NCBI RefSeq assembly: GCF_001612665.1
Contig: NZ_BDAX01000010.1
Coordinates: 1-64,000 of the forward strand
Length of the DNA: 64,000 nt
Direction of reading: 5' to 3'
Source: Nocardia alba NBRC 108234
GTDB taxonomy: Bacteria; Actinomycetota; Actinomycetes; Mycobacteriales; Mycobacteriaceae
The translations under genes were made by a program, and so were the position numbers. This document shows positions 45,175 through 53,325 of the stretch, in pieces. Below the pieces are notes generated by a model. It searched no databases and was not told where the DNA came from. It saw only the letters and a program-made list of their open reading frames with translations. Within the stretch, counting starts at the first letter, position 1; every line of letters begins with the position of its first letter.

Positions 45175-45348
45175 TCAGAGGCGGGTGGGGTCGATCATGC
45201 CCTTGCGGACGGCGTTGACTATGCGTCTCGGTACGCGGTATTCGACGCCGCCTACTGTGACCGGGACCAGCTGTGGGACTTGCGCTTTCCACTGTGCGCG
45301 TCTGCTTCTCGTGTTCGAGCGCGACATTCTGCGCTTGGGGACCGCCAT
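45175..45348 (-). CDS. rpmF: Ribosomal protein L32, cysteine-free form
   Basis: A 57-residue protein of the 50S subunit starting [20 protein letters not shown], the L32 signature, and ending [11 protein letters not shown]. The CxxC pairs of zinc-binding L32 are absent; there is no Cys at all. It lies 3 bp after rpmE2 and so belongs to the Zur-controlled mrf-rpmE2-rpmF unit, unlike in M. tuberculosis where, as I recall, rpmF stands beside mprA outside a Zur unit. The reading frame is shorter than 60 codons and easily overlooked. Confidence 0.93.
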   Translation of the reverse strand: MAVPKRRMSRSNTRSRRAQWKAQVPQLVPVTVGGVEYRVPRRIVNAVRKGMIDPTRL

Positions 45349-45351
45349 GAT

Positions 45352-45618
45352 TCAGCCTTCCTTGCTTGCGCGCGAGCGCTTTCCGTACTTGCGCTCGAAC
45401 TTCTCGACCCGGCCCTGGGTGTCCAGGTTGCGGGCGGTGCCTGTCCAGAACGGGTGCGAGTCCGAGGTCACGTCGACCAGCATGAGTGGATAGGTGTTGC
45501 CGTCGGCCCATTCGATCGTGCGGTCACTGGTCGCGGTCGACCTGGTCAGGAACTGTTTCCCGGTGCTCGCGTCCTCGAACACGACGGGGTGATAGTCGGG
45601 GTGGATGTTGGCTTTCAT
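45352..45618 (-). CDS. rpmE2: Ribosomal protein L31 type B (zinc-independent)
   Basis: An 88-residue L31 paralogue: [60 protein letters not shown] and basic C-terminus. It lacks the CxxC motifs of zinc-binding L31 and so can replace it when zinc is limiting. AGGAGA precedes the ATG; the start overlaps the stop of the mrf gene (ATGA), and rpmF follows. Confidence 0.94.
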   Translation of the reverse strand: MKANIHPDYHPVVFEDASTGKQFLTRSTATSDRTIEWADGNTYPLMLVDVTSDSHPFWTGTARNLDTQGRVEKFERKYGKRSRASKEG

Positions 45619-46928
45619 GCCGTTTCTCCTCTCGGGTTGGTGCGCTCGCTCGCCGTGGCCTCCGAGAAGGTCGCCTCGGTGGGGTCGGCGCAGGGGTCTC
45701 GGTGCCAGTCGCCGAAGGGGTCCTCCCACAACGCGACTCGTTCCGGAGCTCGATCGACGAGCAGCAGTTCGTCGTCCTCGACCAGCGCCCAGTGCAGGGC
45801 GTGGCGGATCTCGGCGGGGTCGGCGTCGTGGGCCAGGATCACCAGCGACACGTCGCGATCGCCGAACCGCTCGTCCCAGCCGAGGGCGGCCATCGCCCGC
45901 CGAGTCGGATCGGCGGTGGCCTGCTCGTCGGTACTCATCGCGGCCAACCAGCGACCGGCGCCGCCGACCCGCAGTCCGCCACCGGCCGACTCGAGCCAGA
46001 CCACATGGTCGGGCTGGGTCGCCAGCCAGATCCGGCCGCGGGCGGTGACGACACCGTCGAGGAGCACGTCCAGCGCCTCGTGCAGCCGCGCGGGATGGAA
46101 CGGCCTGCGGGCGGCGAATTCGACGATCGAGACGCCACAGTCGGTACTCAGCGGCGGCTGCCCGCGCAACAGCGGCGCGTGCGCGTCGAAGATCCGGCCC
46201 CGCCGCGACTCGGCGGGCACGCGGGTCAGCAGCGCACCGATCTCGATGGCGTCGAAGCCGGGAAGTTCGGGCAGCCAGGCTACCGGCGCCGCGGGCGCGA
46301 GACGGGCGAGAACAGCCGCCAGCCGTTCCCGGTCGAGCGCGTCGGTACCGGCGGTGAGCACGACCAGCGCGTCGGCGAAGTCGACCTGACCGACGGCCAC
46401 CTGCGCGACCGTCCGCTCGTCATCGGCCGCGGCGAGACCACGATCGGCCAGCACCTCGTCGCCGGTGGCGTCGGCGAGCCACTGCTGCCCGTCCAGGCAG
46501 GTCAGCACGGCGTCGATCCGCACGGTGCGACCGGCGGGCCCGTCGACGCGGTCGGCTACCCCACTCACCTCGACCTGCTCGATCGCGTGGCACAGCGCCT
46601 CCGCCTCGATCCCGGGATCCAGCGCCAGCACGATCCGCTCGACGTGCTCGCGCGTGGCCAGCGTGCACAGCATCGGCAGCAGGTCGGCGCGCAGCGTGCA
46701 CGACACGCATCCGTGTGCCAGTTCGAGCACCGTGGTGCTCACGGTTCCCGCGGTCCGCACCGTGCGCCGCACCACGCCCTCGCGTAATTCGGCGAGGTCG
46801 TGGTGCACCACCACGGTGCCCGTGTCCTCGCTCAGCGTCGCCGCGATGTGCTCGACGCCGCCCATGGCGGGTCCGGAGAAGCCGGCCAGCAGCACCACGG
46901 GCGTTCTCCGGTCTGACTGGTCCAGCAC
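45615..46928 (-). CDS. mrf: COG0523-like protein, MPY-recruitment-factor (Mrf) type
   Basis: A 437-residue relative of CobW/YciC metal chaperones. The N-terminal strand [20 protein letters not shown] aligns with the P-loop region but lacks GKT, and the usual CxCC is [13 protein letters not shown] (Cys near 74 and 77). GTP binding is thus doubtful. The C-terminal CobW domain is present ([19 protein letters not shown]). This fits mycobacterial Mrf, which under zinc starvation recruits the hibernation factor MPY to ribosomes carrying Cys-poor proteins. The GTG at 46928 is preceded by AGGGG at 6 nt; a longer frame upstream crosses the Zur boxes and is rejected. It heads the minus-strand unit. Confidence 0.85.
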   Translation of the reverse strand: MLDQSDRRTPVVLLAGFSGPAMGGVEHIAATLSEDTGTVVVHHDLAELREGVVRRTVRTAGTVSTTVLELAHGCVSCTLRADLLPMLCTLATREHVERIVLALDPGIEAEALCHAIEQVEVSGVADRVDGPAGRTVRIDAVLTCLDGQQWLADATGDEVLADRGLAAADDERTVAQVAVGQVDFADALVVLTAGTDALDRERLAAVLARLAPAAPVAWLPELPGFDAIEIGALLTRVPAESRRGRIFDAHAPLLRGQPPLSTDCGVSIVEFAARRPFHPARLHEALDVLLDGVVTARGRIWLATQPDHVVWLESAGGGLRVGGAGRWLAAMSTDEQATADPTRRAMAALGWDERFGDRDVSLVILAHDADPAEIRHALHWALVEDDELLLVDRAPERVALWEDPFGDWHRDPCADPTEATFSEATASERTNPRGETA

Positions 46929-46941
46929 CCGATACCCCTTT

Positions 46942-46956
46942 CGACAATGATTTTCA
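46942..46956. promoter_or_regulatory. Zur box candidate (mrf side)
   Basis: CGACAATGATTTTCA matches the TGAAAATGATTTTCA-type Zur consensus in 13 of 15 positions. It lies 14 bp upstream of the mrf start. Confidence 0.8.
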
Positions 46957-46996
46957 TTTACCTCACGGCGACTGTACAGTGCGGAATAATCGTTGT

Positions 46997-47011
46997 CGAA
47001 AATGGTTGTCA
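46997..47011. promoter_or_regulatory. Zur box candidate (rpmB side)
   Basis: CGAAAATGGTTGTCA matches the Zur-type palindrome in 12 of 15 positions and lies 20 bp upstream of the rpmB start. With the first box it covers both ends of the divergent promoter region. Confidence 0.75.
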
Positions 47012-47031
47012 TAACCATGGAAGGAGGTCGC

Positions 47032-47268
47032 ATGTCGGCCCACTGCCAGGTCACCGGTCGCAAGCCCGGCTTCGGAAAAGCCGTCTCCCACTCGCACCGG
47101 CGCACCAGCCGACGCTGGAACCCCAACATCCAGCACAAGACCTACTACCTGCCCAGCGAGGGCCGCCGCGTCACGCTGACGGTCTCCACCAAGGGCATCA
47201 AGACCATCGACCGCGACGGGATCGAGGCTGTCGTAGCCCGCATCCGCGCTCGTGGGGACAAGATCTAG
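47032..47268 (+). CDS. rpmB: Ribosomal protein L28, cysteine-poor paralogue
   Basis: A 78-residue L28: [40 protein letters not shown] and a C-terminal [16 protein letters not shown]. Only one Cys remains, so it cannot form the four-Cys zinc site. The ATG follows AAGGAGG by about 6 nt and lies 20 bp after a Zur-box-like site. It starts the plus-strand alternative ribosomal operon; rpmG follows 9 bp downstream. Confidence 0.95.
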   Translation: MSAHCQVTGRKPGFGKAVSHSHRRTSRRWNPNIQHKTYYLPSEGRRVTLTVSTKGIKTIDRDGIEAVVARIRARGDKI

Positions 47269-47277
47269 GAGCTGAAC

Positions 47278-47448
47278 ATGGCCTCGAGGACCACCGATAT
47301 CCGGCCGATCGTCAAGCTGAAGTCCACCGCCGACACCGGCTTCACCTACGTCACCCGCAAGAACCGCCGCAACGACCCCGACCGGCTGGTCCTGCGCAAG
47401 TACGACCCTGTCGTGCGCCGCCACGTCGACTTCCGCGAGGAGCGCTGA
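47278..47448 (+). CDS. rpmG: Ribosomal protein L33, cysteine-free form
   Basis: A 56-residue L33: [20 protein letters not shown], then [19 protein letters not shown] and [17 protein letters not shown]. No Cys is present, so this is the zinc-independent form. It lies between rpmB and rpsN. Its frame is too short for simple length cut-offs. Confidence 0.94.
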   Translation: MASRTTDIRPIVKLKSTADTGFTYVTRKNRRNDPDRLVLRKYDPVVRRHVDFREER

Positions 47449-47498
47449 CGCTGCCTGAGCGGGCGTCACCACGTAGGTTCAGTGAAGGGAGCCGATAA

Positions 47499-47804
47499 AT
47501 GGCCAAGAAATCCAAGATCGCCCGCAACGAGCAGCGGCGTGCGATCGTCGCGCGGTTCGCGGCGAGGCGCGCCGAACTCAAGGAGATCATCCGCAAGCCG
47601 AGCACCGGCGACGCCGAACGCACGGCCGCCCAGGCCGAACTGCGCAACCAGCCACGCGATGCCAGTCCGGTACGATTGCGCAATCGGGACGCCGCTGACG
47701 GCCGCCCACGCGGCTATCTCCGCAAGTTCGGCCTCTCCCGTGTTCGTGTGCGCGAGATGGCCCACCGGGGCGAGCTTCCCGGGGTCAGCAAATCGAGCTG
47801 GTAG
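47499..47804 (+). CDS. rpsN: Ribosomal protein S14, long cysteine-free form
   Basis: A 101-residue S14: [40 protein letters not shown] and [20 protein letters not shown]. At 101 residues it is the long S14 without the CxxC-CxxC zinc module of the 61-residue housekeeping S14. GAAGGGAG lies about 8 nt before the ATG. Confidence 0.95.
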   Translation: MAKKSKIARNEQRRAIVARFAARRAELKEIIRKPSTGDAERTAAQAELRNQPRDASPVRLRNRDAADGRPRGYLRKFGLSRVRVREMAHRGELPGVSKSSW

Positions 47805-47840
47805 AGACTCCCCAAACTGATTCGTGAGAAGGAATATCCC

Positions 47841-48098
47841 ATGGCAGTGAAGCGAGCACCGTCCAAGAAGGCACGCGCCGACCAGGGGCGTAAGCCGAAG
47901 AAGAATCCGCTGATCGCCGCGGGTATCGAGTACGTCGACTACAAAGACGTCAACCTGCTGCGTACCTTCATCTCCGATCGCGGCAAGATCCGCAGCCGCC
48001 GCGTCACCGGTCTGACCCCGCAGCAGCAGCGGCAGGTCGCCGTCGCGGTGAAGAACGCGCGCGAGATGGCGTTGCTGCCGTTCACCACCACCAAGTAG
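47841..48098 (+). CDS. rpsR: Ribosomal protein S18, cysteine-free paralogue
   Basis: An 85-residue S18: [40 protein letters not shown] and [20 protein letters not shown]. Cys residues are absent, unlike zinc-binding S18. AGAAGGA precedes the ATG. Last gene of the rpmB-rpmG-rpsN-rpsR unit, closed by a bidirectional hairpin. Confidence 0.95.
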   Translation: MAVKRAPSKKARADQGRKPKKNPLIAAGIEYVDYKDVNLLRTFISDRGKIRSRRVTGLTPQQQRQVAVAVKNAREMALLPFTTTK

Positions 48099-48115
48099 CG
48101 CCGTGAACGCGAGAA

Positions 48116-48143
48116 TGGCCCCGAAGCTGTTGCCTCGGGGCCA
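48116..48143. terminator. Bidirectional terminator after rpsR
   Basis: TGGCCCCGA and TCGGGGCCA form a 9-bp stem with a 10-nt loop, followed by CTTTCG on the plus strand. Confidence 0.8.
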
Positions 48144-48157
48144 CTTTCGTCTGTGTA

Positions 48158-48733
48158 CTACGGGATGGTCAGTACCTGTCCCTCGTTGATCAGATCCGGG
48201 TTGTCGATACCGGAGGCCGCGGCGATCTCCTGGTAGCGGTTGCCGTCACCGTAGAAGCGCTCGGCGATGGCCCACAGGGTGTCGCCCGACTCGACCGTGT
48301 AGGTCTGCGCGGCCGGCGGCGGCGGGACCTCTTCGGCGATCGGTGCGGCCGCGACCGGCTCGGGCTCGGGCTCGGGCTCCGGAGCGGGCAGCGGGTTGTC
48401 GGTGTTGGTGGCGGTGGCCCACGCGGCCGAGCCGTCGGTGCCGTAGAGCACGACGTTGCGGTCGGGCTGCACAACCAGCCTGTCGATCTCCTGGCCGCTG
48501 GTGTCGGTCGCCCAGATGCGCGCGCCGCCACCGCCGTAGATGACGAAGTCGCCGTCGTGCTGCAGAGCCGCGCGCTGCGCGTCCTGCCCGTGGGTCATCG
48601 CGGCCCAGACGACGTTGCCGTCGGGCTCGGTCAGCACCAGATTGCCATCCGGCTGCAGAGTCAGGGTGTACGCACCGCCGGTCAGGGACTGTCCCAGTCC
48701 CAGTTCTTCGCCTGCGCGCAGCGTGTCGCCCAC
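48158..48733 (-). CDS. Bulb-type lectin plus LysM protein
   Basis: A 191-residue protein with two carbohydrate-binding modules. Residues about 1-110 form a beta-prism-II (B-lectin) domain with repeats such as YTLTLQPDGNLVLTEPDGNV, and a C-terminal LysM domain is seen in YTVESGDTLWAIAERFYGDG and LINEGQVLTIP. A Pro/Glu-rich linker with EPEPEPEP joins them. LysM binds peptidoglycan GlcNAc; the lectin fold usually binds mannose. The protein starts MGDTLRAGEELGLG, without any signal peptide or membrane segment, so how it would reach the wall is unclear. The start is a GTG after AAAGGA. Confidence 0.85.
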   Translation of the reverse strand: MGDTLRAGEELGLGQSLTGGAYTLTLQPDGNLVLTEPDGNVVWAAMTHGQDAQRAALQHDGDFVIYGGGGARIWATDTSGQEIDRLVVQPDRNVVLYGTDGSAAWATATNTDNPLPAPEPEPEPEPVAAAPIAEEVPPPPAAQTYTVESGDTLWAIAERFYGDGNRYQEIAAASGIDNPDLINEGQVLTIP

Positions 48734-48900
48734 GTTGTTCCTTTCGAAGAAGCCAATTTCAGAGCTGAACAGAAGATGCCGGCCGATTGCCGCAGTGCCG
48801 CATCGCAGCCGAATCTAGTCGCCGCGGCGGGGAAATGGAGGACTTATGCGCAGGGTTCGCGGAAAGTTCACGGTCGGGCCGTGCCGCTAGGGTTGACGCC

Positions 48901-49344
48901 ATGAGAACGATGTCGCGCTACACCGCCGCGGCGGCGGCCGTGGCCGTGCTGATCGCGCCCCTCACCGCCTGCGGATCCTCGGATGATTCTGCGCCCCAAC
49001 CGAATACGTCGAACACCCACACCCGCCCCGAGGATCCGAACACCGGCATCGGCAAACCCTTCACCGCGGATCCGACCCTCGTCAACCCGAGCCCGATCCC
49101 CTTCACATCCTGGAACCGACTGAGCGACAACACGATCAGCGTCAACTTCCAGACCGGCAACCCCGAGTGCTACGCCGTCGACGCCACCGTCACCGAAACC
49201 GCCGAGTCGGTCACCGTCGCCCTTCGCTCCGGGACCAGAGCGGACTCGGTGAACAAGATGTGCACCATGAACGCCGTTTTCGGCACGCTGGAAATCCCCT
49301 TGAGCGCACCACTGGGTAGCCGCGCGGTACTCGACGCCGGATAA
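48901..49344 (+). CDS. Putative small lipoprotein
   Basis: A 147-residue exported lipoprotein. The signal region is RYTAAAAAVAVLIAPLTACG with a lipobox LTAC at about residue 21-24. The mature part is polar with two further Cys (CYAVDATVTE and MCTMNAVFG) that may form a disulphide, and a beta-rich look. The ATG giving MRTMSRYTA is preferred over upstream in-frame codons since it precedes a normal signal peptide. Family unknown. Confidence 0.75.
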   Translation: MRTMSRYTAAAAAVAVLIAPLTACGSSDDSAPQPNTSNTHTRPEDPNTGIGKPFTADPTLVNPSPIPFTSWNRLSDNTISVNFQTGNPECYAVDATVTETAESVTVALRSGTRADSVNKMCTMNAVFGTLEIPLSAPLGSRAVLDAG

Positions 49345-49392
49345 CCGGGAACGGGTGCCGCACCGAGGATTCGGCGCGGCACCCGTTCCCGG
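49345..49392. terminator. Bidirectional terminator between lipoprotein gene and purH
   Basis: A perfect 16-bp stem, CCGGGAACGGGTGCCG with its complement, around a 16-nt loop. It directly abuts the lipoprotein stop and lies 8 bp before the purH stop. Confidence 0.85.
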
Positions 49393-49400
49393 ATCAGGAC

Positions 49401-50966
49401 TCAGTGCGCGAAGTGGCGGGCACCCGTCAGGTACAGGGTGACGCCGGCTTCCTTGCAGAGTTCGATGGTGTCCTTGTCACGGATCGAACCGCCCGGCTGC
49501 ACGATCGCGCGAACGCCCGCGGCCACCAGGATCTCCGGCCCGTCCGAGAACGGGAAGAAGGCGTCGGAGGCGGCGACGGAGCCCTTCGCGCGCTCCCCGG
49601 CGCGCTCCACCGCGAGCTTGCAGGAGTCGACGCGGTTGACCTGGCCCATGCCGACGCCGACCGCGGCGCCGTCCTCGGCCAGCAGGATCGCGTTCGACTT
49701 CACCGAACGGCATGCGCGCCAAGCGAATTCGAGGTCGGCCAGGGTGGTGACGTCGGCCGGGTCGCCCGCGGCGAGAGTCCAGTTGACCGGATCGTCGCCC
49801 GCGGCGTCGAGAACGTCACGGTCCTGCAGCAGCGCACCGCCGCTGATCGGGCGCAGCTCCACGCCCTTGCGCTGGGGCGCTTGCGCCACCAGCACGCGCA
49901 CATTCTTCTTGCGCTGCAACACTTCCACCGCGCCGGGCGCGTACCCCGGGGCGATGATCACCTCGGTGAAGATCTCGGCGACCTGCTCGGCCATCTCGAC
50001 GCTCACCTCACGGTTGGCCGCGATCACGCCGCCGTAGGCGCTGACCGGGTCGGTGGCGTGCGCCTTGCGATGCGCCTCGGCGATATCCCCCGCCACGGCG
50101 ATGCCGCACGGGTTGGCGTGCTTGATCACCGCCACCGCGGGCTCGTCGAAATCGAACGCGGCCCGCCAGGCGGCGTCACCGTCGGTGTAGTTGTTGTACG
50201 ACATGTCCTTGCCGTGCAGCTGCTCGGCCTGCGCGATCCCGACCGTGCCGTCGTTGCTGGTGTACAGCGCGGCGGCCTGGTGCGGGTTCTCGCCATAGCG
50301 CAGCACCGCGGCGCGCTCCCACGAACCGGCGACCCAGCCGGGGAACTGCTCGGTCTCCTCGGCGACGGCGGGCACGGCGACCGAGCCCATCCAGCTCGCG
50401 ACGGCCACGTCGTAGCTCGCGGTGTGCTGGAAGGCCTTGGCGGCCAACGCGGTCCGCTCGGCGAGGGTGAACCCGCCGGACTTCACCGCGGCGAGCACGT
50501 CGTCGTAGTCGGTGACGTCGACGACCACACCCACCGAGGGATGGTTCTTCGCCGCCGCGCGCACCATCGACGGCCCGCCGATATCGATCTGCTCGACGCA
50601 CTCGTCCACACTCGCGCCACTGGCCACGGTCTGGGTGAACGGATACAGGTTCACCACCACCAGCTCGAACGCCTCGACACCGAGTTCCACGAGCTGCTCG
50701 ACGTGCTCAGCGCGACGCGTGTCGGCCAGGATGCCCGCGTGCACGCGCGGATGCAGCGTCTTGACCCGGCCGTCGAGGGTCTCCGGGAACCCGGTCAGCT
50801 CTTCGACCCTGGTGACCGGAATCCCGGCCTCGGCGATCTTGCCCGCGGTCGACCCGGTGGACACCAACTCCACACCGGCCGCGTGCAGCCCGGTGGCGAG
50901 CTCGATGAGCCCGGTCTTGTCGTAGACGCTCACCAGCGCCCTCTGGATCGCCTTACGTTCACTCAC
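49401..50966 (-). CDS. purH: Bifunctional AICAR transformylase / IMP cyclohydrolase
   Basis: A 521-residue enzyme for the last two steps of IMP synthesis. The N-terminal IMP cyclohydrolase part has [36 protein letters not shown] and [20 protein letters not shown]; the C-terminal transformylase part shows [29 protein letters not shown] (Lys and His of the formyl transfer site) and [10 protein letters not shown] at the end. It overlaps the purN 3' end by 8 bp, so the two are cotranscribed and coupled, as in mycobacteria (Rv0956-Rv0957). Confidence 0.97.
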   Translation of the reverse strand: MSERKAIQRALVSVYDKTGLIELATGLHAAGVELVSTGSTAGKIAEAGIPVTRVEELTGFPETLDGRVKTLHPRVHAGILADTRRAEHVEQLVELGVEAFELVVVNLYPFTQTVASGASVDECVEQIDIGGPSMVRAAAKNHPSVGVVVDVTDYDDVLAAVKSGGFTLAERTALAAKAFQHTASYDVAVASWMGSVAVPAVAEETEQFPGWVAGSWERAAVLRYGENPHQAAALYTSNDGTVGIAQAEQLHGKDMSYNNYTDGDAAWRAAFDFDEPAVAVIKHANPCGIAVAGDIAEAHRKAHATDPVSAYGGVIAANREVSVEMAEQVAEIFTEVIIAPGYAPGAVEVLQRKKNVRVLVAQAPQRKGVELRPISGGALLQDRDVLDAAGDDPVNWTLAAGDPADVTTLADLEFAWRACRSVKSNAILLAEDGAAVGVGMGQVNRVDSCKLAVERAGERAKGSVAASDAFFPFSDGPEILVAAGVRAIVQPGGSIRDKDTIELCKEAGVTLYLTGARHFAH

Positions 50967-51618
50967 CGGCGTGCTCGCTCACTGGTATTTCTGCCTTTCG
51001 TCCGTCGGAGACAATGCCTCGCGTCGCGACGGCGGCGATGACCTCCGCCAGCAACCGTCGCTCGACAACCTTGATGCGCTCCTGCAGCGTGTCCACGTCG
51101 TCGCCGGGGATCACGGCGACCGCTTCCTGAGCGAGGATCGGGCCGGTGTCCACGCCCGCGTCGACCAGGTGCACGGTGCAGCCGGTGACCTTCACGCCGT
51201 AGGCGAGCGCGTCACGCACCCCGTGCGCGCCGGGGAACGACGGCAGCAGCGCGGGATGGGTATTGATGAGCCGGCCGCCGAACCGTTCCATGAACGCCGG
51301 ACCGAGGATTTTCATGAAACCCGCCAGGACCACCAGATCGGGCTTGTGCTCGTCGACGGCCTCGGTGAGGGCGACGTTCCAGGCTTCGCGATCGGGGAAA
51401 TCTGTGAGCCCCACCTTGAAGTGCGGCACTGCGGCGGCCTCGGCGTGCGCGGTGGCCGGGCAGTCCCGGTCGACACCGACGGCGACGATCCGCGCCGGGT
51501 AGCCCGGCTCACGTGCGGCGGCCAGCAGTGCGTTGAGCAGCGAGCCGGTGCCCGAGGCGAGAACGACGACGGTGGCCGGGGTTCTGGCGGGCTTCCACGG
51601 GGCATACGAGGACGTCAG
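50959..51618 (-). CDS. purN: Phosphoribosylglycinamide formyltransferase, probable CTG start
   Basis: A GAR transformylase of about 219 residues acting in purine synthesis with 10-formyl-THF. Domain marks: [59 protein letters not shown] (catalytic Asn and His), [18 protein letters not shown]. No ATG, GTG or TTG precedes the conserved SGTGSLL strand in frame. The codon CTG at 51618 lies 7 nt after AGGAG and gives a normal N-terminus ([20 protein letters not shown]), so I take it as the start. The first in-frame standard start (51429) would remove the phosphate-binding loop. Confidence 0.9.
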   Translation of the reverse strand: MTSSYAPWKPARTPATVVVLASGTGSLLNALLAAAREPGYPARIVAVGVDRDCPATAHAEAAAVPHFKVGLTDFPDREAWNVALTEAVDEHKPDLVVLAGFMKILGPAFMERFGGRLINTHPALLPSFPGAHGVRDALAYGVKVTGCTVHLVDAGVDTGPILAQEAVAVIPGDDVDTLQERIKVVERRLLAEVIAAVATRGIVSDGRKAEIPVSEHAGE

Positions 51619-51675
51619 CGCTCTACTCCTGCGTGTGATCGGGCGACGGCGACGGCGATAGGCGCCGGGTCGAGC

Positions 51676-53211
51676 TTAGCGACCGGGGGTCTCGTCCTCG
51701 TCCGGCAGGTCCGACTCGACCACTTCGGCATCGACGATGTCGTCGGCGGGCTCGTCGGTCGAGCCAGGGGCGGCGATGCTCACTTCGAGGTCGTCGTCGA
51801 AGTCCTCGACCAGTTCGCCGTCGACTTCGACTGCGGGATCGTCGTATTCGACGGCATCGGTGTGCTCGGCGGGATCATCGTCCTCGTCGTCGTGCTCCTC
51901 CTCGTCGTCATACTCGTCGTAGTAGTCGTCCTCGTAGTCGTAGTCGTCCTCGTACTCGTCGTCGTATTCGTCGTAGTCCTCGACCGGCGCGGTCGGTGCG
52001 AGGAAGCGGCGGGCGAACACCATGCCGACGAAGCCACCGAAACCGAACCAGGTGACCATCAGCACGACCAGCATCAGCAGATCGACGCCGACCCATCCGA
52101 TGGCGCCGAGCTGACCGCTGCCGAGGATCGCGAGCATCAGCAACGTCAGCGTGGACAACGCGGCGCAGGTGAGGGTTGCCCACGGCGCGCCGGGCCGGTC
52201 GTCGCTGGTGCGGCCGAGTTCGATCCCGCCGAGCACGCCGACCGCGAGCGGAATGAGCAGCAGCGCCGCCCACCACGCGGACGCGGGCCCTTCCGGCACG
52301 GGGATCAGCGCGGGCAGCACCGGCATATGCCCGCCGGTCACGCCGAACAGCCCGACCGACCCCGCGCCGAACAGCACCGCGGCGCCACTGAGGATCCCCG
52401 CCGCGCCGATCACCACATTCGGCAGATACAGCAGGGAGAGCAAGGACATTCCCAGCACGTCGGTGACGTTGTGCGCCTGCCGGAAAGCACCGTCGAGCCG
52501 GGACAGGTGCGCGAAGAAGGAGATCACCGTGGCCAGCGCGGCACAGCCGAGCATCCGCAACACGGTGCGCCGCGCGGCGCGGGCGCCGAGAACCGCCCAT
52601 TGCGGGATCTCGATCGGCACCAGCGCGCACAGCGAGCCCCACGCCCGACCGCCGATCCCGGCGGCGGCCGCGAACAGGTACAGCACGAACACCCAGCCGA
52701 ACGCCGCGAACGGACCCGACGATTCCAGCGGGGTGACACCCGCGGCGTCGCCGGTGACTGCCAGGCAGACGGCCGTCATCAGCAGCGGACCTGCCAGCAC
52801 AGCACCGGCCAGCCAGCCCAGTTCGACAGGGGTCGGGCGGTGGGGGACGGCACGCGCGCATTCGCGGGCGGCCAGCCAGACCAGCACGATCGTCGGCACC
52901 AGCGGCAGCAGGCCGAGGGTCGTCCTGCCGACCGTGAGCGGAACCTGATGGGCGGCGAGCCACGTCGCGGCGACCGCGGCGGGGGCACTGGTGAGATCGG
53001 TACCGGTGGTGAGCATCACCACGAGGACGAGCAGCACCGTCGCGGCCAAGGCGGTGATCGTCGGCCTCGCCGCGACCAACAGCAGGGTTCGCGCCCGCTC
53101 GGGCGAGAGCGACCACCAGACGGGGTCGTGCCCGGGCGGTGACGGGGCGACTGTCTCCCCGGTGCCGCGCGACCCGGAGGTCCGGCGCACGAGGGCGTTA
53201 CGGGAGCTCAT
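51676..53211 (-). CDS. DUF6350-type polytopic membrane protein (Rv0955-like)
   Basis: A 511-residue protein with about ten membrane helices in the first 400 residues, e.g. ITALAATVLLVLVVMLTTGT and VLGMSLLSLLYLPNVVIGAA. It is followed by a cytoplasmic tail of some 110 residues that is extraordinarily rich in Asp, Glu and Tyr (VEDYDEYDDEYEDDYDYEDD). The tail is encoded by repeated GAC/GAG/TAC codons. Homologues lie next to purN-purH in mycobacteria (Rv0955). Function not known to me. Confidence 0.8.
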   Translation of the reverse strand: MSSRNALVRRTSGSRGTGETVAPSPPGHDPVWWSLSPERARTLLLVAARPTITALAATVLLVLVVMLTTGTDLTSAPAAVAATWLAAHQVPLTVGRTTLGLLPLVPTIVLVWLAARECARAVPHRPTPVELGWLAGAVLAGPLLMTAVCLAVTGDAAGVTPLESSGPFAAFGWVFVLYLFAAAAGIGGRAWGSLCALVPIEIPQWAVLGARAARRTVLRMLGCAALATVISFFAHLSRLDGAFRQAHNVTDVLGMSLLSLLYLPNVVIGAAGILSGAAVLFGAGSVGLFGVTGGHMPVLPALIPVPEGPASAWWAALLLIPLAVGVLGGIELGRTSDDRPGAPWATLTCAALSTLTLLMLAILGSGQLGAIGWVGVDLLMLVVLMVTWFGFGGFVGMVFARRFLAPTAPVEDYDEYDDEYEDDYDYEDDYYDEYDDEEEHDDEDDDPAEHTDAVEYDDPAVEVDGELVEDFDDDLEVSIAAPGSTDEPADDIVDAEVVESDLPDEDETPGR

Positions 53212-53258
53212 GACAATTCAGCGTGGCAGCTTCCCCGGCAGCCGCGGGTCAGGCGCGC

Positions 53259-53290
53259 CGCGAGCCCACAGGCGTACCTGTGGGCTCGCG
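53259..53290. terminator. Terminator hairpin before the DUF6350 gene
   Basis: A perfect 14-bp stem (CGCGAGCCCACAGG) with a CGTA loop separates the DUF5336-type gene, on its 3' side, from the start of the DUF6350-type gene. Confidence 0.75.
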
Positions 53291-53325
53291 ATCGAACCCG
53301 GACCACCGTGCGACAGCCGTCGGTT

